From NCBI GenBank assembly GCA_900553955.1, contig USFO01000017.1:1-21789 (forward strand): a stretch of DNA of 21,789 nt. The letters run 5' to 3'. The notes under the pieces were generated by a model. That model did not search any database. It saw nothing but the letters and a program-made list of their open reading frames with translations, and was not told where the DNA came from. Position 1 is the first letter of the stretch, and each line of letters begins with the position of its first letter. The translations under genes and the position numbers were made by a program. Source of the stretch: an uncultured Oscillospiraceae bacterium (GTDB lineage: Bacteria; Bacillota; Clostridia; Oscillospirales; Ruminococcaceae). Positions 1 through 7,123 of the stretch are shown here, piece by piece.

Positions 1-2
1 TA

Positions 3-55
3 AAATGCCCTTCTAGGGCTTATTCAAGCCTCCGGCTTTGCCGGAGGTTGTGACT
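3..55 (-). repeat. Left copy of 53-bp terminal inverted repeat (double hairpin, 3'-end element)
   Basis: This stretch is the exact reverse complement of 21737-21789. It holds two hairpins: CCTCCGGC/GCCGGAGG with a 3-nt loop (29-47) and GCCCT/AGGGC with a 3-nt loop (7-19). Read on the minus strand it lies at the 3' end of the SGNH-like gene and supplies that gene's last 13 codons and stop. It probably doubles as a transcription terminator, although the T-rich tract runs off the window. Both copies have the same orientation relative to the gene they follow, which suggests a dispersed 3'-end repeat. A multi-copy repeat is also a common place for an assembly to break, so these ends may simply be contig ends. 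Confidence 0.85.
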
Positions 56-1029
56 ATTTTGTGCGTGATTATGTATTTATACCACACCGCGTACTGCGTA
101 TCCGAAAGGCGGATACCGTTGCCGGCTGCTTCATCGGTAAACGCACCGTCGCCGAGCTTAAATTCGTCCGTCATATCAAGGTACCAGATTTCCCTCTTTT
201 CCGCAATGCCGAGCAAATAGGAGTTAATCTCGTCAATTTTCTCGTTCGTCACGCTGTAACTGCGCTTTTGCGCCTGCTTTTCGTTAATGGGCAGCAGCGG
301 CTGAATGTAAATATCCGCGTCCGGCTGTGCGGCAATAATCGAATCAAGGAAATCAGTGTACTTCTTCACGAAAGTCGGGCAGTCCATCCAGGAAACACTC
401 TCCGCCGAGAACGCAACATAAACGGTGTCGATATTATCAAACGTGGCAATGTACTCCGCCATTGTAAGTGCTTCGCCGTTCACCTTAAAGGTATTTTTGG
501 CCTGAATCGTGTTCATATCATAGCCCGTGGCATAGGCGAACGAAGCGTAAGAAAAATATTTTTCCTCCTGGATTCCCGAAACGAAATAGTCGCCGATAAA
601 CAGCGTGTTGCGGAAGGCGTATTCGCTGGTGGCTTCGCCCTCCGGCGCTATGCCGCCCTTCATCTCCGGTTCCTCCGGCGGCTGCTCAACGGATTCTGCG
701 GACGAGGATTCGCTGCTGTCTTTGCCTACGACAATGTGGGTATCCTCCCTGCTCTGCTCCGGAAGCGACGAGCTTTCAGCCAAGCTTTCGGAAGAAGTGC
801 TATCCTTTTCCCTGTTCATAAAGTCGGAAGCCATTTGGAAGAAGTCGAGGAATGCGTTCGGCAGCTTATAGTCCCTTGCCGCGCCGTCGGGATACTTTTT
901 TTCGTCGTATTTCTGCCAGCCGTAAGCGATAAGGCAGGAGGAAATTATAACAGCAACTGCTGCGATTGCGATTTTAATCGCCTTGCTGTACTTTTTTGTG
1001 TGCAAAACCGTGGGTTTTCGGTTAAACAA
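13..1029 (-). CDS. Membrane-anchored SGNH/GDSL-like protein, probably catalytically degenerate
   Basis: 338 aa. A single N-terminal membrane segment (about residues 17-38) is followed by a Ser/Glu/Pro-rich spacer (about 74-123) and an extracytoplasmic domain (about 138-326) with the layout of SGNH hydrolases linked to Gram-positive envelope loci. The expected active-site blocks are altered. The GDS serine is replaced (F-I-G-D-Y-F, 144-149), the usual LGxN block reads VAFSAES (205-211), and the usual SDGIHL block reads G-N-G-I-R-L (303-308), so Ser, Asp and His all appear lost. The start is TTG at 1029, seven bases after a strong AAAGGAGG (1036-1043). An ATG two bases upstream in another frame gives only three codons. 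Residues 326-338 are encoded by the 53-bp repeat, so the native C-terminus may have been altered. The fold assignment is from motif spacing and the function is unknown. Confidence 0.72.
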   Translation of the reverse strand: MFNRKPTVLHTKKYSKAIKIAIAAVAVIISSCLIAYGWQKYDEKKYPDGAARDYKLPNAFLDFFQMASDFMNREKDSTSSESLAESSSLPEQSREDTHIVVGKDSSESSSAESVEQPPEEPEMKGGIAPEGEATSEYAFRNTLFIGDYFVSGIQEEKYFSYASFAYATGYDMNTIQAKNTFKVNGEALTMAEYIATFDNIDTVYVAFSAESVSWMDCPTFVKKYTDFLDSIIAAQPDADIYIQPLLPINEKQAQKRSYSVTNEKIDEINSYLLGIAEKREIWYLDMTDEFKLGDGAFTDEAAGNGIRLSDTQYAVWYKYIITHKIVTTSGKAGGLNKP

Positions 1030-1073
1030 GCATTTTCCTCCTTTCTTTCGGCAATAAATGCGCTGACTACGAT

Positions 1074-1101
1074 ATTATATCATATGTTCAGAATATGTCT
1101 A
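1074..1101 (-). promoter_or_regulatory. Promoter for the SGNH-like gene
   Basis: On the minus strand, TAGACA (1096-1101) and TATAAT (1074-1079) are separated by 16 bp, about 45 bp before the TTG start. The spacer contains an imperfect inverted repeat, CATAT-N7-ATATG, which could be a protein site, but this is weak. Confidence 0.55.
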
Positions 1102-1163
1102 CTTTAATTTTATTAAATTTTTAAGAAAGTTCGGCATAAAATTATTTAACGCCAAAAAAATCC

Positions 1164-1192
1164 TTGACTGGCAGCGCTCTTTCGGATATAAT
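1164..1192 (+). promoter_or_regulatory. Promoter for tRNA-Thr
   Basis: TTGACT (1164-1169), a 17-bp spacer and TATAAT (1187-1192) lie 22 bp upstream of the mature tRNA 5' end. Confidence 0.8.
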
Positions 1193-1214
1193 ATTATTTG
1201 CGTTTTGAATAAAT

Positions 1215-1290
1215 GCTAGTGTAGCACAGTCGGTAGTGCAGCTGATTCGTAATCAGCAGGTCGCGTGTTCGAATCACGTCACTAGCTCCA
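1215..1290 (+). tRNA. tRNA-Thr (anticodon CGT)
   Basis: The 76-nt cloverleaf has a seven-base acceptor stem (GCTAGTG/CACTAGC), anticodon stem GCTGA/TCAGC around the loop TTCGTAA (anticodon CGT, codon ACG), a TTCGAAT T-loop, and encoded CCA at 1288-1290. It has its own promoter and a terminator directly behind it, so it is a single-gene unit. Confidence 0.95.
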
Positions 1291-1295
1291 TGCCG

Positions 1296-1333
1296 AAAAT
1301 CCCTGTAAACAAACCGTTTGCGGGGATTTTTTT
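1296..1333 (+). terminator. Intrinsic terminator of tRNA-Thr
   Basis: A 13-bp or longer stem (left arm from 1296, right arm to 1330, two G-T pairs) with a 5-nt loop (1311-1315) runs into seven Ts (1327-1333). Confidence 0.85.
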
Positions 1334-1390
1334 ATTTTGAAAGAGTAGTAAACATCTTATTGTTTTCGTAAGCGTTAAGCTGCTGCACCA

Positions 1391-1500
1391 CTAAATATAG
1401 GTGCGGCTCATAAGCTCAAAACCGTCTCTGTGACGGAAACCAAAGTTGAAGTCGTATTCGGTATCAAAGCTGATGTTAATATTTTCGGTATAGGCACAGA
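1391..1500 (-). pseudogene. Possible 3' remnant of an unidentified gene
   Basis: The minus strand reads as codon-like sequence ending ...FGFRHRDGFELMSRTYI and a TAG stop at 1391. The frame stays open up to 1591, but the upstream part crosses a hairpin (about 1521-1537) and the terminator at 1567-1602 and has no ribosome binding site, so a complete gene is unlikely. It could be the broken C-terminus of a protein lost next to the tRNA gene. I do not recognise the family, and chance is a real alternative. Nothing else is apparent between 1341 and 1566. Confidence 0.2.
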
Positions 1501-1566
1501 ATAAAAATAATCCGCCTTGCAATGGCGGGCGCCGCAGAGCTTTCCGCAGCGAACAAAAAATAATGC

Positions 1567-1602
1567 AAACTCCTATACTCATTTTGAGCATAGGAGTTTT
1601 TT
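1567..1602 (+). terminator. Rho-independent terminator-like hairpin upstream of the proline operon
   Basis: A 10-bp perfect stem (AAACTCCTAT/ATAGGAGTTT), one A-C mismatch and a further 4-bp stem with a TTT loop are followed by a run of six Ts on the plus strand. No intact plus-strand gene immediately precedes it, so it may belong to a lost gene or insulate proBAC from read-through. Confidence 0.65.
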
Positions 1603-1637
1603 CGCTTTACCACGATGAATTTTTTGCTGCCGCAATA

Positions 1638-1666
1638 TTGAAAATCACCGAAGAGCGGTATATAAT
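1638..1666 (+). promoter_or_regulatory. Promoter of the proBAC operon
   Basis: TTGAAA (1638-1643), a 17-bp spacer and TATAAT (1661-1666) put transcription start near 1673, leaving a leader of under 40 nt. That is too short for a T-box or similar riboswitch. Confidence 0.75.
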
Positions 1667-1709
1667 AAATTGTAAATAAAAATACATATACAAGAAAAGC
1701 GGTAACTGA

Positions 1710-2480
1710 ATGAGGATTATTATAAAAATCGGTACGTCCACTCTAACCTATGCTTCCGGCTGCATCAATATCCGCCGGATTGAAAACCTCTGCAAGGTGA
1801 TAAGCGACCTCAAAAATGCGGGGAACGAAGTGATTATGGTTTCCTCAGGCGCAATCGCCATGGGCCACGGCAAGCTGAACATAAAAGAGCCGCCGCAGAA
1901 TGTTGCGGAAAAGCAGGCGTTTGCCGCGGTGGGTCAGTGCGAGCTGATGTACGCTTATGACAAGATTTTTTCCGCATACAACATAACCGTTGCGCAGATT
2001 CTGCTCACCGCGGACGATCTGCGCAACTCGGAGCGCCACGAAAAGTTCGACAACACTATGGCGCAGCTCCTCAAATGGAACGTGCTGCCGATTATCAACG
2101 AGAACGACACCGTTTCCACCACGGAAATAAAAATCGGCGACAATGACACCCTAGCCGCGATTGTTGCGGAAAGCGTCGGCGCAGATTTGTTGGTTCTCAT
2201 GTCCGACATTGACGGGCTTTTCGACAGCGACCCACATCAGAACCCGAACGCGAAGTTCATCGAGCGTATTGACGAGTGGTCGGACGAGCTTATGAAGCTT
2301 GGCGGCTGCGCGGGCAGTGCCCGAGGCACCGGCGGAATGTTCACCAAACTGAAAGCGGCAAAAATTGTGACGGAAAGCGGCTGCGACATGATTATTATGA
2401 ACGGCGCTTTCCCTGAAAATTTGTACAACATTATCGACGGAAAGCCTATTGGCACCAGATTTTTTGCAAAGAAAGGCTGA
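1710..2480 (+). CDS. proB: Glutamate 5-kinase, short form without PUA domain
   Basis: Phosphorylates L-glutamate to gamma-glutamyl phosphate, the first step of proline synthesis, in the cytoplasm. The 256 residues make up one amino-acid-kinase domain: KIGTSTL near residues 6-12, VSSGAIAMG at 44-52, INENDTV at about 129-135, the aspartate-rich GDNDTLAA and DIDGLFDSDP segments, and GTGGMFTKLKAA at about 206-217 (substrate/nucleotide-binding glycines and lysine). Enzymes such as that of E. coli are about 367 aa and carry a C-terminal PUA domain; here the stop follows the kinase domain, as in other short forms. The ATG at 1710 has only a weak Shine-Dalgarno sequence. It is first in a tight proB-proA-proC operon, with proA four bases downstream. 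Confidence 0.95.
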   Translation: MRIIIKIGTSTLTYASGCINIRRIENLCKVISDLKNAGNEVIMVSSGAIAMGHGKLNIKEPPQNVAEKQAFAAVGQCELMYAYDKIFSAYNITVAQILLTADDLRNSERHEKFDNTMAQLLKWNVLPIINENDTVSTTEIKIGDNDTLAAIVAESVGADLLVLMSDIDGLFDSDPHQNPNAKFIERIDEWSDELMKLGGCAGSARGTGGMFTKLKAAKIVTESGCDMIIMNGAFPENLYNIIDGKPIGTRFFAKKG

Positions 2481-2484
2481 GTTT

Positions 2485-3741
2485 ATGAAAACAAAAGATA
2501 TTCTTTTGGCAGCGAAGGCCACCGCGCCGCAGCTGCGTTCTCATTCCGCTGAAGAAATAAACGCGGCGCTGCTTTCCATGGCAGAAAGTCTTGTTTTGAG
2601 CACGGAAGAAATTCTTGCGGCAAATGCGGCGGACGTTGCCGCCGCCCGCGACAAAATGAGCAGCGTTATGATTGACCGCCTCGCCCTCAGCACAGAGCGC
2701 ATCCGCAGCATGGCAGACGGAATCCGCCAAGTGGCAGCGCTGCCCTCTCCTCTCGGCATCGTCCTTGACCGTGTGGAACGCCCGAATGGGCTTGTTATCG
2801 AGAAGACCAGCGTTCCGCTTGGGGTTATCGCAATAATTTACGAAAGCCGCCCTAACGTCACCTCTGATGCTGCCGCTTTGGCAATAAAAGCAGGCAGCGC
2901 CTGCATACTTCGCGGCGGAAAAGAGGCTTACCGCAGCGCAAAAGCCATTTCCGAAGCGTTGCGTTGCGGACTTGAACAGGCGGGTCTGCCGAAAAACGCA
3001 GTGCTCATGGTGGACGACACCAGCCGTGAAAGCGCCAAAGAGCTTATGCTTGCAAAGGGCTATATTGACCTGCTGATTCCGCGCGGCGGCGCAGGGCTTA
3101 TCCGTGCCTGCGTTGAAAACGCGCTTGTTCCCTGCATCGAAACCGGCACCGGCATCTGCCACGTTTACGTTGACAAAAGCGCCGACCTTAACATGGCGCT
3201 TGACATTATCGAAAACGCAAAAACAAGCCGCCCCTCTGTCTGCAACGCGGAGGAAGTGCTGCTTGTTCACAAGGATATTGCGGCGGAGTTTCTGCCCATG
3301 CTCAAACGGCGGCTTTGCGATGATCGCGCCGCACACGGGCTTGTTCCCGTGGAGCTGCGCCTTGACGAGCGCGCAGCGCAGTGTGTAAGCGGCACTCCTG
3401 CCGGAGAAAACGACTTTGACACCGAATTCCTCGACTACATTTTAGCGGTGAAAGTGGTGGATTCCGTCGAAGCGGCTGTGGAGCACATTGCGGAGCATTC
3501 CACCCACCACAGCGAAGCTATTGTTACCGCTGACAGCGCCGCCGCAGACTATTTCACCGCGAACGTGGACAGCGCTGCGGTGTATGTCAACGCCTCCACC
3601 CGATTTACCGACGGCGGCGAATTCGGGCTTGGGTGCGAGATGGGAATTTCCACGCAAAAGCTGCACGCCCGCGGACCGATTGGTCTACACGAGCTGACTA
3701 CCTACAAATACATAATTCACGGCAACGGTCAAATTCGCTGA
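2485..3741 (+). CDS. proA: Gamma-glutamyl phosphate reductase
   Basis: NADPH-dependent reduction of gamma-glutamyl phosphate to glutamate semialdehyde, the second step of proline synthesis; ProA usually works with ProB. It is 418 aa, the usual family length. The aldehyde-dehydrogenase-type fold shows VPLGVIAIIYESRPNV near the N-terminal third, the RGGKEA segment, and the catalytic cysteine C253 in SRPSVCNAEE. TEFGLGCEMGIS-type sequence and the ARGPIGLHELTTYKY C-terminus are typical. I chose the ATG at 2485, eight bases after GAAAGG (2471-2476) and just past the proB stop; the frame stays open to 2449 inside proB, but that start has no ribosome binding site. Confidence 0.96.
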   Translation: MKTKDILLAAKATAPQLRSHSAEEINAALLSMAESLVLSTEEILAANAADVAAARDKMSSVMIDRLALSTERIRSMADGIRQVAALPSPLGIVLDRVERPNGLVIEKTSVPLGVIAIIYESRPNVTSDAAALAIKAGSACILRGGKEAYRSAKAISEALRCGLEQAGLPKNAVLMVDDTSRESAKELMLAKGYIDLLIPRGGAGLIRACVENALVPCIETGTGICHVYVDKSADLNMALDIIENAKTSRPSVCNAEEVLLVHKDIAAEFLPMLKRRLCDDRAAHGLVPVELRLDERAAQCVSGTPAGENDFDTEFLDYILAVKVVDSVEAAVEHIAEHSTHHSEAIVTADSAAADYFTANVDSAAVYVNASTRFTDGGEFGLGCEMGISTQKLHARGPIGLHELTTYKYIIHGNGQIR

Positions 3742-3756
3742 AACGGAGGCATTGAA

Positions 3757-4557
3757 ATGAAGATTGGTTTTATCGGTGCAGGCAACATGGGCGGCGCGCT
3801 TGCAAAAGCTGTGCGTGCGGCTTTGCCCGACTGCGAAATTTATATTTCCGACATGAGCACGGAAAAAGCCGCGGCTCTTGCCGCCGTGCTCAAAGGCAAA
3901 GCAGTGAGCAATGAGCGCATTGCAAGCGAGTGCGATTTTGTCTTTTTCGGCGTAAAGCCGAGCGCCCTTGCCGTCATGATAAACGGCATAAAAGACACCT
4001 TTAAGCACCGCGAAAATGATTTTACCATCGTAAGCATGGCGGCGGGTGTCACTATGAAAAGCTTGAGCACGGCGCTTGGTTTTCCGTGCTCAATTATCAG
4101 AATTATGCCTAACACGCCTGTTGCCGTCGGCGAAGGAATGGTTCTTTGGTGCTCAAATGAGTACACCGGCGAAGAAGCCCGACAGCAATTCTGCGAAATT
4201 CTTTCTGCCGCGGGCATTCTTGACGAGCTTGATGAGTACCTTATCGACGCCGGATGCGCCGTTTCCGGCTGCGGCCCCGCGTTTGCATACATGTTTATAA
4301 ATGCGCTGGCGGACGGCGCCGTGGAGTGCGGTTTGCCCCGGAACAAGGCGCAGGTATATGCGGAACAGACTCTCATTGGCACGGCAAAGCTTGCACTTTT
4401 GAGCACGGAGCACCCTGAAGCGCTTAAAGACGCGGTTTGCAGCCCCGGCGGCTCCACTATTGCGGGAGTACACGCGCTGGAAAGCGGAGCTTTCCGCGCC
4501 GCGGTTATGAACGCGGTGGAAGCCGCATTCCGCCGCACACAGGAACTTGGCAAGTAA
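3757..4557 (+). CDS. proC: Pyrroline-5-carboxylate reductase
   Basis: Reduces 1-pyrroline-5-carboxylate to L-proline with NAD(P)H, the last step of the pathway. It is 266 aa, normal for the family. An N-terminal Rossmann fold begins IGFIGAGNMGGAL (residues 3-15), IIRIMPNTPVAVGEGM follows mid-protein, and the C-terminal dimerisation/substrate domain has AVSGCGPAFAYMFINALADG and the CSPGGSTIAGVHALE signature. The start follows CGGAGG (3744-3749). Fifteen bases separate it from proA, so the three genes form one transcript that contains the complete glutamate-to-proline route. It ends in tandem stops, TAA TAG. Confidence 0.96.
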   Translation: MKIGFIGAGNMGGALAKAVRAALPDCEIYISDMSTEKAAALAAVLKGKAVSNERIASECDFVFFGVKPSALAVMINGIKDTFKHRENDFTIVSMAAGVTMKSLSTALGFPCSIIRIMPNTPVAVGEGMVLWCSNEYTGEEARQQFCEILSAAGILDELDEYLIDAGCAVSGCGPAFAYMFINALADGAVECGLPRNKAQVYAEQTLIGTAKLALLSTEHPEALKDAVCSPGGSTIAGVHALESGAFRAAVMNAVEAAFRRTQELGK

Positions 4558-4578
4558 TAGCGCCCGACTGAATATAAT

Positions 4579-4617
4579 TGCCGCGAAGAATACTCGTTCC
4601 CCGCGGCATAATTTTTT
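4579..4617 (+). terminator. Terminator of the proBAC operon
   Basis: The stem TGCCGCG (4579-4585) pairs with CGCGGCA (4602-4608) across a 16-nt loop that may form a small inner stem. Six Ts follow at 4612-4617. It lies 22 nt after the proC stop. Confidence 0.7.
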
Positions 4618-4670
4618 GCGTGCTAAGAAAATCTTGATTTTCGACAAAAAATTTTAATATTTTTTTTAAT

Positions 4671-4703
4671 CAATATTTCTTTTTAGAAATATTGTGCTAT
4701 ACT
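4671..4703 (+). promoter_or_regulatory. Extended -10 promoter with overlapping palindrome for the sulfatase gene
   Basis: A perfect inverted repeat, CAATATTTCT (4671-4680), a TTTT loop and AGAAATATTG (4685-4694), sits just upstream of TGCTATACT (extended -10, hexamer 4698-4703). No good -35 is visible at the right distance, and the palindrome occupies that position, as an operator would. A second TATAAT at 4721-4726 is too close to the ribosome binding site to be the main promoter. Confidence 0.5.
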
Positions 4704-4742
4704 TATTTTCGACGATAAATTATAATTTTTTTCAGGTGTGAC

Positions 4743-6821
4743 ATGCTTAAAAATTTGACTAACGAAACTGTAAAAAAATATATTCCGGAAGCCGTTTCTG
4801 TTCTATATTTTCCTCTTACTCTGATATATCTTGAAATTGCGCTGAAAATAAAAGCCATGCCGAACGCTGTAACTTACTGGCTGCCTGCACTGCTGTTTTC
4901 CGCGGCATTCGGCATACTCATCGGCGCGTTCTGCCTGATGATTCGCAGCAAAACCGCGCGGTACATTGCCACCCTGCTCGCGCTATCCGCAGTGTGCCTC
5001 TATTTCACAGTGGAGGCGTTTATGCAGAGCGCGTATCAGGTTTTCATGACCATTGACTCCATTGCGCAGGGCACAGGCGGCGTGCTTACGGATTTTTCCG
5101 ACACGTTTTTCAAAGCGATAAAGAACGGCGCATGGGTAATTTTGCTGTTTTTTATGCCGGTATTTTTGTTCCTGCTGATAATTTTTGCGAAGGGACTTGC
5201 TTATGAGCACCGTGTTGAGCACCAACACCGCTTACCTGTGCTCATCGGTTCGCTGTTTATGCTCATGGCGTTCTGCATCGAAGGCTTAATCGCCGTTCAT
5301 TCAAGCCCCACCATGCTCGGCGTTTACCGCGACGCATACAACTTCAATAACGCCGTGTGCTCCTTCGGGCTTGTTACCGGAACACGCCTTGACATTCAGT
5401 ACAGCATTTTCGGCGACCCTTCCGCCGGAGAATTTGTGATTGAACAGCCCGCAGAGCCTTCTGCCCCGGAGGAAGATTCTTCGCAAAGCGAGGAACCCTC
5501 CCAGCAGCCGGAAGAACAGCCCGCCGAATACGGCTACAACGTCACGGACATTGATTTTGACACAATTATCGCGAACACAAGCGACAAAACCCTGCTGAAT
5601 GTTCACAAATACGTTCAGAGCCTTTCCGGCACGAAGCAGAACGCTTACACAGGGCTGTTCAAGGACAAAAACCTGATTCTTATTGCGGCGGAGTCCTTCA
5701 GCAAGGAGGTTATCGACCCGGTTCGCACCCCTACTCTGTACCGCTTGTCCACAAAGGGCATTAAGTTTACTGATTTTTATCAGCCAACTTGGGGCGGAAG
5801 TACCTCTACCGGCGAATATTCCATTCTCACCGGGCTTGTTCCCACCGCCGGAGTTTCGAGCATACTTAAAATCGCGGACTGCGACCTTTCGTTCACCATA
5901 GGCAACAAGCTGAAAAACGAAGGCTATTTTTCTGCCGCATACCACGACGGAACTTATACATATTACAGCCGCAACCTCACACACACGAAGTTCGGATACG
6001 AAACGTTCACCGCATTCGGAAACGGTTTGGAGAACGTTATGAACAATAAGGTTTGGCCCGCCAGCGATCTTGAAATGTTCGAGGGCACTCTTTCCGACTA
6101 CATTGACAAACAGCCCTTCTCCGTATATTACATGAGCGTCAGCGGGCACGGTTTTTACACGAACTTCAACAACGGAATGTCCATGAAGAACCGCGCCGAG
6201 GTTGAAAATCTCGATTATTCCACCACCGTGCAGGCGTACCTTGCAGCGAACATGGAGCTTGAGCACGCGCTCGCCTACCTTGTCGACGAGCTTGAAAAGG
6301 CTGGCATTGCGGATGACACCGTCATTGCCATCTGCCCCGACCACTACCCATACGCCTTGGAAAAAGGCGAATCATGGGGCAACAGCGAGGATTACCTCGG
6401 CGAGCTTTACGGCTTCACTGTAACAAACAGTGCCGAACGCGACCACAATGCGCTCATTCTTTGGTCCGGCTGCCTTGAAAATGAAAACAGCGACATGGCG
6501 ACAACCATTTCCACCCCCACCTACTCCCTTGACATTCTGCCAACACTCTGCAATCTGTTCGGCGTGGAATACGATTCGCGCCTGCTTGTTGGGCGGGACG
6601 TTTTTTCCGACGCGGAAGCCATCGTGGTCTGGCCGGACTACAACTGGAAAACGGAGCGTGGCTATTACGACTACACCCGCAAGCAGTTTATTCCGGCGGA
6701 AGGCAATGAAGCCGCAGACGATGAATACATCGGCCGCATAAATAGCATTGTTCGGAACAAAATTGCCTATTCCAAAGCGGTTTTGAACTACGATTACTTT
6801 AAAATTGTGGATGGCGGCTGA
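4743..6821 (+). CDS. Membrane sulfatase of the lipoteichoic acid synthase (LtaS) family
   Basis: 692 aa. Five membrane segments (about residues 15-35, 44-66, 73-95, 124-150, 163-186) are followed by an acidic Pro/Glu/Ser linker (about 235-267) and an extracellular alkaline-phosphatase/sulfatase-fold domain. LtaS-type enzymes move glycerol phosphate from phosphatidylglycerol onto a growing chain outside the cell. Metal and nucleophile positions are conserved: E317 in LIAAESFS, candidate nucleophile T354 in GGSTSTGEYS, SGHG (467-470), D533-H534 in CPDHYPY, and a DHNALILWS segment. The ATG at 4743 follows AGGTG (4734-4738). It is monocistronic, between the proC terminator and a tRNA gene. LtaS itself is about 650 aa; whether this paralogue makes a true LTA chain, primes one or modifies another polymer cannot be told from sequence, so no symbol is given. 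Confidence 0.88.
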   Translation: MLKNLTNETVKKYIPEAVSVLYFPLTLIYLEIALKIKAMPNAVTYWLPALLFSAAFGILIGAFCLMIRSKTARYIATLLALSAVCLYFTVEAFMQSAYQVFMTIDSIAQGTGGVLTDFSDTFFKAIKNGAWVILLFFMPVFLFLLIIFAKGLAYEHRVEHQHRLPVLIGSLFMLMAFCIEGLIAVHSSPTMLGVYRDAYNFNNAVCSFGLVTGTRLDIQYSIFGDPSAGEFVIEQPAEPSAPEEDSSQSEEPSQQPEEQPAEYGYNVTDIDFDTIIANTSDKTLLNVHKYVQSLSGTKQNAYTGLFKDKNLILIAAESFSKEVIDPVRTPTLYRLSTKGIKFTDFYQPTWGGSTSTGEYSILTGLVPTAGVSSILKIADCDLSFTIGNKLKNEGYFSAAYHDGTYTYYSRNLTHTKFGYETFTAFGNGLENVMNNKVWPASDLEMFEGTLSDYIDKQPFSVYYMSVSGHGFYTNFNNGMSMKNRAEVENLDYSTTVQAYLAANMELEHALAYLVDELEKAGIADDTVIAICPDHYPYALEKGESWGNSEDYLGELYGFTVTNSAERDHNALILWSGCLENENSDMATTISTPTYSLDILPTLCNLFGVEYDSRLLVGRDVFSDAEAIVVWPDYNWKTERGYYDYTRKQFIPAEGNEAADDEYIGRINSIVRNKIAYSKAVLNYDYFKIVDGG

Positions 6822-6860
6822 AATTAGTCGAAAAAAATTAAAATATTTTGCGTTTGGGGC

Positions 6861-6889
6861 TTGCCTTTTGCAGCCGTCTGTGCTATAAT
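6861..6889 (+). promoter_or_regulatory. Promoter for tRNA-Pro
   Basis: TTGCCT (6861-6866), a 17-bp spacer and an extended TGC-TATAAT (hexamer 6884-6889) lie 24 bp before the tRNA. Confidence 0.8.
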
Positions 6890-6913
6890 ATCTCTTGCTG
6901 AAAAAAACAGCAT

Positions 6914-6989
6914 CTGGGTGTGGCGCAGTTGGTAGCGCGCTACCTTGGGGTGGTAGAGGCCGTGGGTTCAAGTCCCGTCACTCAGACCA
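6914..6989 (+). tRNA. tRNA-Pro (anticodon GGG)
   Basis: The 76-nt cloverleaf has acceptor stem CTGGGTG/CACTCAG with one G-T pair, anticodon stem CTACC/GGTAG around TTGGGGT (anticodon GGG followed by the G37 typical of tRNA-Pro), a TTCAAGT T-loop, and encoded CCA at 6987-6989. It reads codons CCC and CCU. Confidence 0.95.
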
Positions 6990-6990
6990 G

Positions 6991-7024
6991 TACGAGTGTC
7001 CTTATGGACACTCGTATTTTTTTT
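6991..7024 (+). terminator. Intrinsic terminator of tRNA-Pro
   Basis: A perfect 11-bp stem (6991-7001 with 7006-7016) and a TTAT loop are followed by eight Ts (7017-7024), starting two bases after the tRNA CCA. Confidence 0.92.
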
Positions 7025-7038
7025 GAAAAAATTCGGTG

Positions 7039-7066
7039 TTTACAGCGTTTAACATTGTTTTATAAT
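7039..7066 (+). promoter_or_regulatory. Promoter for the GIY-YIG family gene
   Basis: TTTACA (7039-7044), a 16-bp spacer and TATAAT (7061-7066). Further -10-like sequences at 7081-7086 (TATAAT) and 7088-7093 (TATACT) could give alternative starts. Confidence 0.55.
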
Positions 7067-7123
7067 TGCATTTTGCAAATTATAATGTATACTTGAGTTA
7101 TAAATGGAACGAGGAGATTTGTT

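Noticed and set aside
61..1107. Long plus-strand frame opposite the SGNH-like gene
   Set aside because: It is the antisense of a gene with a clear ribosome binding site, membrane segment and family motifs; the antisense translation has no such features.
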